From contig CAVRIA010000005.1 of NCBI GenBank assembly GCA_963721115.1, forward strand, positions 186,001 through 250,000: a stretch of 64,000 bases of DNA, given 5' to 3'. Numbering within the stretch: the first letter of the stretch is position 1; every line of letters starts with the position of its first letter. This stretch comes from CAVRIA01 sp963721115. GTDB lineage: Bacteria > Desulfobacterota > Binatia > HRBIN30 > CADEER01. Positions 58,227 through 64,000 of this stretch are shown piece after piece. The position numbers and the translations under genes are program-made. Under the pieces are notes generated by a model, which saw nothing but the letters and a program-made list of their open reading frames with translations, did not search any database and was not told the origin of the DNA.

Positions 58227-60355
58227 TCAGTGCTTCGGCCGCGCATCGTTTGGGGCGTGGGCTTCGCCGCCTCCGGCATCGGTCGTCATCGCCTCCTTGC
58301 GACTCAAGCGGATCTTACCGGACCGATCGATCTCCAACACCTTGACCGAGATTTCGTCTCCTTCCTTCAGAACGTCGGAGACACGCTGCACGCGTCCAGG
58401 ACCGATCTGCGAAATGTGCAGCAGGCCGTCGGTACCGGGTAGGATCTCGACGAAGGCGCCGAAATCGACGATACGGCGCACCGTTCCCTTGTAGATTTTG
58501 CCGACCTGAGCTTCGATGGTGATGCCTTCGATCAACTCGATCGCCCGCCGCATCGATGTATCGTCACTGGAGGCTACGAAGATCGTCCCGTCGTCCTCGA
58601 CGTCGATCTTTACCCCGGTCTCCTCGATGATGCCGCGAATGACCTTCCCGCCTGGGCCGATGATGTCCCTGATCTTCTCCGGTCGGATCTTCAGCGTCAC
58701 GATGCGCGGGGCGTGAGCGGAGATCGTGCTGCGCCCTTTCGACAGGGTCCGGTTCATGACGTCCAGAATGTGGAGGCGGCCGGCTCGCGCCTGATCCAGC
58801 GCCTGTCGCATGATTTCCCTCGTGACCCCCTGATCTTGATGTCCATCTGCAGGGCGGTCACCCCATCAGTCGTGCCGGCAACCTTGAAATCCATGTCGCC
58901 GAGATGGTCTTCGTCGCCGAGGATGTCCGAGAGAACGGAGATGTCGTCTCCTTCCTTGATGAGCCCCATGGCGATGCCGGCGACCGGAGCCTTGATCGGC
59001 ACTCCGGCATCCATCATCGACAGACTCCCGCCGCAAACGGTTGCCATGGAGGAGGAACCGTTTGATTCCAGGATTTCGGACACCAGGCGAATCGTGTACG
59101 GGAATTCCTCTTCCGACGGCAAGACGGCCGATAGGGCTCGCTCGGCGAGAGCGCCGTGCCCCACCTCTCGGCGCCCCGGGGTGCGCAGAAACTTCACCTC
59201 GCCGACGCTGAAGGGAGGAAAGTTGTAGTGCAGCATGAACTTCCGATAGTACTCGCCGATCAACGCGTCGACCTTCTGCTCGTCCGACGACGTCCCCAAC
59301 GTCGTCACCGCCAACGCCTGGGTCTCTCCGCGAGTGAACAGGGCTGAACCGTGCGTGCGCGGCAGCACCTGTACCTCGCAACTGATTGGCCGGATATCGC
59401 CGACGCCTCGTCCGTCCAGCCGCCGTTTGTCCTTGGAGATGATCTGACGAACGGTGTGCTTCTTTACGGCATCGTAGGCTTCGCGAACGTCCGAGTCGCG
59501 ATCCGGAAACGTCTCGGCCAGGGCCGCAGACAGCTCCGCCGCGATTTCCTTGAGGGCGGCAGCTCGCTCCTGCTTGCCTACGAACTCGAGGGCCTGGCGG
59601 ATTTTGGGGCCCGCGATCTCTTCGACCCTGGCGTGCAGGTCGGCGTCGCGCTCGGGAACGGAAACCTCCCGCTTCGTCTTTCCCACGGCACGCCGCAGCT
59701 CTTCCTGCATTTCGATGAGCGGCTGCATCTCGGTATGCGCCGTATAGAGGGCGTCCAACATGACGTCCTCGGACACCATCTTGGCGCCGCCTTCGACCAT
59801 GACGATGCTCTCGCGGCTTCCGGCCACGACGACCGAGAGTTCCTGCCCGTCGATCTCCCCCTGCAGGGGGTTCACGATGAAGCGGCCATCCTTGCGCCCC
59901 ATGCGCACGGCGGCGATCGGTCCGAGAAACGGAATGTCCGACACGTGCAGAGCGGCCGAGGCGCCGATCAATGCCACCATGTCGGGGTCGTTCTCCTTGT
60001 CGGCGGAAAGCACCGTGGCGATGATCTGCGTCTCGCAGTAGAAGCCCGTCGCGAACAGCGGGCGGATCGGCCGGTCGATGAGGCGTGAGGTCAGTACCTC
60101 CTTCTCCCCCGGGCGCCCTTCCCGCTTGAAGAACCCGCCCGGTATCTTCCCGGCAGCGAAGGTCTTCTCCTGGTAGTCCACCGTCAGCGGAAAGAAGTCG
60201 ATGCCCACCCTCGGGCTCGATGTAGCCACGGCGGTCGCCAGAACCACCGTCTCACCATACTGGACCAGCGCAGATCCGTTGGCCTGCTTGGCGACCCGTC
60301 CCACCTCGATGGACAAGGGGCGACCGTGAAATTCGATCTCGATCTTTTTGTACAT
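58227..60355 (-). CDS. pnp: Polynucleotide phosphorylase, one frame break
   Basis: About 709 residues over two frames. The first RNase PH domain opens MYKKIEIEFHGRPLSIEVG; RLIDRPIRPLF and RRLDGRGVGDIRPISCEV follow in domains 1 and 2, then SMMDAGVPIKAPVAGIAMG. Near 58825 a run of five G breaks the frame after LQMDIKI; six G would give RGVTREIMRQALDQARAGR. The second frame carries the KH domain (IRDIIGPGGKVIRGI) and S1 domain (GKIYKGTVRRIVDFGAFVEILPG). It degrades RNA from the 3 prime end in the degradosome. A homopolymer error is the likely cause of the break. Confidence 0.93.
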
Positions 60356-60363
60356 GCAAAGAA

Positions 60364-60396
60364 CCTCCCGGGCAGAATGCCCAATGACGTGGGAGG
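60364..60396 (-). promoter_or_regulatory. pnp leader hairpin hiding the ribosome binding site
   Basis: In the pnp 5 prime leader the ribosome site GGGAGG (60369-60364 on the minus strand), eight bases before the ATG, can pair with CCTCCC (60396-60391). Inside is a second stem, GGGCA-TTC-TGCCC. The fold would hide the pnp start. pnp is known to control its own message through a leader stem in enterobacteria; a similar control here is inference. Confidence 0.55.
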
Positions 60397-60434
60397 GAAA
60401 GACGCCTCTTCGGAGACGACCCGGTTGCTGATGG

Positions 60435-60704
60435 CTAGCGACGTAGTCCCAGCCGATCGATCAGATTCTTGTAGCGCTCATTGTCGTCACGCTTCAAATA
60501 ATCCAAAAGCCGGCGCCGCTGCCCGACGAGTTTCAGCAAACCGCGGCGGGAGTGGTGGTCCTTCGTATGGGTCTTGAAATGCTCCGTCAGGTAGTCGATT
60601 CGCTCGCTCAGCAGCGCAATCTGTACCTCAGGAGAACCCGTGTCCTTCTGGTGGAGCTGAAATTGATCCACTAGCTCCTTCTTTCGCTGCAAAGCTACCC
60701 CCAT
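60435..60704 (-). CDS. rpsO: Small ribosomal subunit protein uS15
   Basis: An 89-residue uS15, exactly the usual length: FQLHQKDTGSPEVQIALLSERI, LTEHFKTHTKDHHSRRGLLKLVGQRRRLLDYLK. It binds the 16S rRNA three-way junction. It precedes pnp by 79 bases, the common rpsO-pnp order. Confidence 0.97.
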   Translation of the reverse strand: MGVALQRKKELVDQFQLHQKDTGSPEVQIALLSERIDYLTEHFKTHTKDHHSRRGLLKLVGQRRRLLDYLKRDDNERYKNLIDRLGLRR

Positions 60705-60745
60705 CGTTCCTCCGTTTTATTTTGCGACATCATTTAACACTTGCC

Positions 60746-61630
60746 CTATGCGTTGTAAAGCCGGGCATCGCGTAGGACCCGGCCAAAGCTCCACTTACCC
60801 TCTTTTTTGACCACCACTGCCGCCACGGCATCCTCCGGATCGACCAGCGCCGCCATCTCCCCCCGGTGTTGCCGCGCCACCTCCGTCAGCACCCAGGATT
60901 GCCCTGCGCGGGCAGCCCTCGCCGCCCGTTGATCCAAGGCAAAGCTCGGCAGGTGAGACAGCGCTTCTCGGATCGACAGCAGGCCGCGCGATTCCCGCGC
61001 GTCCCAATCCTCGAGAGGGACGGCGCGGTCGATCTCGAAGGTCCCGAACCTCGTCCGCCGCAGCGTCTCGAGGTGCGCGGCCGACCCGAGCGCCACCCCG
61101 ATGTCCTGGGCCAGGACCCGAACGTAGGTCCCTTTCGAACAATCGACCTCGAAGCGCAAACGGTCCTGGGACACGATCTGAAGCCGAAGCGCGGCGATGA
61201 AGACCGGCCGTGGCGCGCGCTCCACGTCGACGCCTTTGCGAGCCAGCTCGTAGAGTGGCGTGCCCGATTGCTTGAGCGCCGAGTACATGGGCGGCACTTG
61301 CATGGACTGCCCCGTGAAGTCGATGCAAATCCGTTCCAGTCGCTCCTCGTCCAACTCCGGCAGAGGGGCCGAACGCACCACCTTCCCGGTTCGATCGGCG
61401 GAGTCCGTTTCGTTCCCCAGCCGGATCAATCCCTCGTACGACTTGTCCGACGCATTGAGAAACTGCGCGATCTTGGTGGCCTCACCGAGACATAGCGGTA
61501 GGAGGCCGGTAGCGAACGGGTCGAGCGTTCCCAGGTGTCCCACTTTCGTACGGAGCTTTCGCTTCACCCGACGTACCACTTCGGCCGAGGTGATGCCCTC
61601 TGGTTTGTCGATGATCAAGATGCCGTTCAT
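60746..61630 (-). CDS. truB: tRNA pseudouridine(55) synthase
   Basis: A 294-residue TruB. The catalytic Asp is in GHLGTLDPFATGLLPL; other motifs are DKPEGITSAEVVRRVKR, QVPPMYSALKQSGTPLYELAR and CSKGTYVRVLAQDIG. It makes pseudouridine at position 55 of tRNAs. Its ATG overlaps the rbfA stop (ATGA). Confidence 0.96.
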   Translation of the reverse strand: MNGILIIDKPEGITSAEVVRRVKRKLRTKVGHLGTLDPFATGLLPLCLGEATKIAQFLNASDKSYEGLIRLGNETDSADRTGKVVRSAPLPELDEERLERICIDFTGQSMQVPPMYSALKQSGTPLYELARKGVDVERAPRPVFIAALRLQIVSQDRLRFEVDCSKGTYVRVLAQDIGVALGSAAHLETLRRTRFGTFEIDRAVPLEDWDARESRGLLSIREALSHLPSFALDQRAARAARAGQSWVLTEVARQHRGEMAALVDPEDAVAAVVVKKEGKWSFGRVLRDARLYNA

Positions 61631-61980
61631 GAGTCCGGTTCTTCGGGAAGGGCTTCCTTCAATAGGCGCGCGACGCGATCGGCGCGTTCTACGCTCGGGT
61701 CGAACTCGAAAACGATCTCCGGCGCCACTCGCAACCTCAGACCGCGAGCCAGCTGTGTACGAACGAAGCCAGCGGCGCTATGAAGCCCTCGGAGCGACTG
61801 CTCTCGCTTCTCCTGGTCTCCGAGGACCGAGAAGTATACCCGCGCGTGTCGAAGGTCCGCCGACACCTTGACGCCGGTCACCGTCACCATCCCGATGCGC
61901 GGATCCTTGATCTCGCGAACCAAGAGATCCGCAATCATCTCCTGCAGAGCCTCCGCGACGCGGTCGGTGCGCCGCGTCAT
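61627..61980 (-). CDS. rbfA: 30S ribosome-binding factor RbfA
   Basis: A 117-residue RbfA with a KH-like fold: RVAEALQEMIADLLVREIKDPRIG, VTGVKVSADLRHARVYFSVLG and LRVAPEIVFEFD. It acts in 16S rRNA maturation. It follows the DUF503 gene by 27 bases in the infB operon. Confidence 0.95.
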   Translation of the reverse strand: MTRRTDRVAEALQEMIADLLVREIKDPRIGMVTVTGVKVSADLRHARVYFSVLGDQEKREQSLRGLHSAAGFVRTQLARGLRLRVAPEIVFEFDPSVERADRVARLLKEALPEEPDS

Positions 61981-62007
61981 CGCCGACTCCTCGAGCTCGT
62001 GCGCCGT

Positions 62008-62295
62008 TCAACAATGGAAGATCTCGATTTCGTCTTCGCCCACCTCGGCGACGTGCAGATCCTCGATGAAGCGCACCACCTCACGCAGCGCCGAGTCCAC
62101 GAACCCCGTGTCACTGCCGACCTGCGAGATGCCGATGACCGCCCGCTGCCAGAGGTCGTGTGCGTCGCATTCTGCGATCGACACGTTGAACGTGTTCGCC
62201 ACACGCGCCTTGATCTTGCGCAATACCCCGCGCTTGCCTTTCAGGGAATGGTTCTCCGGTATGAAGATCGTGAGCTTCAGGATCCCGACGACCAT
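62008..62295 (-). CDS. DUF503 family protein
   Basis: A 95-residue protein (MVVGILKLTIFIPENHSLKGK, VSIAECDAHDLWQRAVIG, VGSDTGFVDSALREVVRFIE). DUF503 proteins are often encoded between infB and rbfA, as here (17 bases after infB). They have a ferredoxin-like fold; the role is unproven but the context points to ribosome or translation work. Confidence 0.9.
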   Translation of the reverse strand: MVVGILKLTIFIPENHSLKGKRGVLRKIKARVANTFNVSIAECDAHDLWQRAVIGISQVGSDTGFVDSALREVVRFIEDLHVAEVGEDEIEIFHC

Positions 62296-62312
62296 CGCGG
62301 AACTGCCACGGC

Positions 62313-64000
62313 TCAGCTCAGACCGGGACGCTCGGCTGCGGCGCCCCGTTGACTCGGGGAGCTCAACCGGCGCGCCACCTGCTCCATCTCGTAGACCTCG
62401 ATGATGTCGCCGGCCTTGACGTCCTGGTAGTTCTCCAGGCCGACACCGCATTCGTAGCCGGAGGCGACCTCGCGCGCGTCCTCCTTGAAGCGACGCAGGC
62501 TCGCGACCTTGCCGTTGTATACAACGACGTGATCGCGCACCAAGCGGGCAGACGCGTTTCGGAGGATCTTTCCGTCGGAGACGAAGCATCCCGCCACCGA
62601 TCCGCCGCCGGGGATGCTGAAGGTGTCACGCACCTCGGCCCGACCGATGACTTTCTCGCGGAACGTAGGCTCGAGGAGACCTTCCATGGCGTCGCGTACG
62701 TCGTTGATGGCGTCGTAGATGACCGTGTAGAGACGGACGTCCACACCTTCGCGTTCCGCCGCGTTGGTCGCCTTCGCCTCGGGCCGTACGTTGAAACCGA
62801 TGACGACCGCGTTGGAGGCAGACGCCAGCATGACGTCGCTTTCGGTGATCCCACCCACGGAGGCGTGAAGAACGTTCAGTCTGACCTCGTCCGTCGAGAG
62901 TCGGCTGAGAGCTTCGGAGAGCGCCTCGACGGAACCCTGGACATCCGCCTTGATCACGACGCGCAGCTCCTTGGTGTCCCCCGCCTGTACCTGGCGGTAC
63001 AGGTCCTCAAGGGAGACTTTCGAAGTCTTGCTCAGCGTAGCCTCGCGCAGCTTGGCGGAGCGATGCTCGGCCACCTGCCGCGCCGTCGCTTCGTCCGCGA
63101 CGACCACGAACAAGCTCCCCGCCTCGGGAACGGCCGCCAAGCCAAGGATCTCGACCGGTGTCGAAGGCGCCGCCTCGACGACCTTGTGGCCCTTGTCGTC
63201 GATCATCGCCCGCACGCGACCCGCGTGCGCTCCGCAGACGAACGGATCGCCGGGACGCAGAGTCCCCTCCTGCACCAAAACGGTGGCGACTGGTCCGCGA
63301 CCGCGATCCAGCTTCGCTTCCACGATGGTACCACGAGCCGGCTTCTCGGAATTCGCCTTGAGCTCCAAGAGCTCGGCTTGAAGCAGGAGCATTTCCAGCA
63401 GATGCGGCAGGCCTTCCTTGGTCTTCGCCGAAACGGGGACGCAGATCGTGTCTCCGCCCCAGTCTTCCGGTGACAGCCCGTAGTCGGCGAGCCCCTGTTT
63501 GATCCGGTCGAGGTTGGCCTCGGGCTTGTCGATCTTGTTGATGGCAACCACAATCGGCACGCCGGCGGCGCGAGCGTGGTTGATGGCCTCCACGGTCTGC
63601 GGCATGACGCCATCGTCGGCCGCAACGACCAGAACGACGATGTCAGTCACCTTGGCACCACGAGCCCGCATGGCGGTGAACGCCTCGTGGCCCGGTGTGT
63701 CGAGGAAGGTGACCCGCTTCCCGTGGACGTCCACCGTATACGCGCCGATGTGCTGGGTGATCCCGCCCGCCTCTCCGGCCGTAACGTTGGTCTCGCGCAC
63801 CGCATCGAGCAGCGAGGTCTTGCCGTGGTCGACGTGCCCCATGATCGTGATCACCGGGGGACGGAGCTGCATGGCCTCTTCGCCCCCTGCCTCGTGACCG
63901 ATCTCGATGGCGGATTCGACGTCGAAGGTAACGTTCTCGACGTTGTAGCCGAACTCGGAGGCAATGAGGGTTGCCGTGTCGGCATCCAGCACCTGGTTGA
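62313..64000 (-). CDS. infB: Translation initiation factor IF-2, N-terminus cut by the window edge
   Basis: The visible 562 residues run from the end of the N-terminal region to the C-terminus. The GTPase motifs are ITIMGHVDHGKTSLLDAV (G1), GGITQHIGAY (G2), FLDTPGHEAFTAMRARG (G3), AINKIDKPEAN (G4) and VPVSAKTKEG (G5). Domain II, III and the fMet-tRNA-binding domain IV follow to the stop at 62313. The start is to the right of 64000. It leads the infB-DUF503-rbfA-truB-rpsO-pnp group, likely part of the nusA operon. Confidence 0.97.
   Translation of the reverse strand, partial: NQVLDADTATLIASEFGYNVENVTFDVESAIEIGHEAGGEEAMQLRPPVITIMGHVDHGKTSLLDAVRETNVTAGEAGGITQHIGAYTVDVHGKRVTFLDTPGHEAFTAMRARGAKVTDIVVLVVAADDGVMPQTVEAINHARAAGVPIVVAINKIDKPEANLDRIKQGLADYGLSPEDWGGDTICVPVSAKTKEGLPHLLEMLLLQAELLELKANSEKPARGTIVEAKLDRGRGPVATVLVQEGTLRPGDPFVCGAHAGRVRAMIDDKGHKVVEAAPSTPVEILGLAAVPEAGSLFVVVADEATARQVAEHRSAKLREATLSKTSKVSLEDLYRQVQAGDTKELRVVIKADVQGSVEALSEALSRLSTDEVRLNVLHASVGGITESDVMLASASNAVVIGFNVRPEAKATNAAEREGVDVRLYTVIYDAINDVRDAMEGLLEPTFREKVIGRAEVRDTFSIPGGGSVAGCFVSDGKILRNASARLVRDHVVVYNGKVASLRRFKEDAREVASGYECGVGLENYQDVKAGDIIEVYEMEQVARRLSSPSQRGAAAERPGLS

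Overview
The window is a GC-rich chromosomal stretch from a Gram-negative bacterium: it carries an LptE-type outer-membrane lipoprotein, a lipid II flippase, two RND/outer-membrane-factor efflux systems and many lipoprotein or secretion signals. The housekeeping order infB-DUF503-rbfA-truB-rpsO-pnp-M16 peptidase-dut-purSQLF-nrdR-ribD-ribBA-ribH-nusB resembles that of the former Deltaproteobacteria. Together with a secreted protein carrying paired DxDGD calcium-loop modules, crotonase/acyl-CoA dehydrogenase genes and hydantoinase genes, this fits an uncultivated delta-like lineage such as Candidatus Binatia. That placement is inference. No rRNA, tRNA or CRISPR array was found.

Layout. 1-3200 is accessory debris: the end of a secreted protein, a decayed REP-type transposase next to palindromes, a DUF2283 pair, a YoeB toxin fragment and an intact Phd/PIN toxin-antitoxin pair. 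3180-12.2 kb is catabolic: a broken multi-pass membrane protein, enoyl-CoA hydratase, a cupin, a secreted Cys-rich alpha/beta hydrolase, acyl-CoA dehydrogenase and hydantoinase A/B. 12.2-18.3 kb holds a leftward maf-yggS-proC-yggT-DUF167-fmdB cluster (in transcription order) and a lytic transglycosylase facing right. 18-29 kb holds a zinc-type alcohol dehydrogenase, a chromate transporter, a CzcCBA-type divalent metal efflux operon, and a methyltransferase plus ZIP transporter behind an ArsR/SmtB-like operator. 28.7-32.7 kb has a secreted repeat protein, a Uma2 nuclease-like gene and an ammonium transporter with a strong terminator. 32.7-39.8 kb is a leftward CusCBA-type copper/silver operon headed by a His-rich secreted protein. 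40-64 kb is core: murJ, rpsT, lptE, leuS, YqgE, a lipid kinase, nusB, riboflavin genes, nrdR, purine genes, dut, a processing-type peptidase, pnp, rpsO, truB, rbfA, DUF503 and infB (cut by the right edge).

Two themes stand out. First, metal homeostasis: two RND pumps, each preceded by a small secreted Cys- or His-rich protein, plus chromate and ZIP transporters and a palindromic operator that is AT-rich against the GC-rich background. Second, sequence quality: at least thirteen reading-frame breaks fall in otherwise well-conserved genes, including the essential leuS and the core gene pnp. Most are explained by a single inserted or deleted base, so consensus errors are more likely than true pseudogenes, and the apparent in-frame cusB-cusA fusion should be read in that light. 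Candidate novelties are a pnp leader hairpin that buries the ribosome binding site, a RibBA whose DHBP synthase half has lost key active-site residues, a YqgE with a signal peptide, and a nested inverted-repeat element present in two forms.
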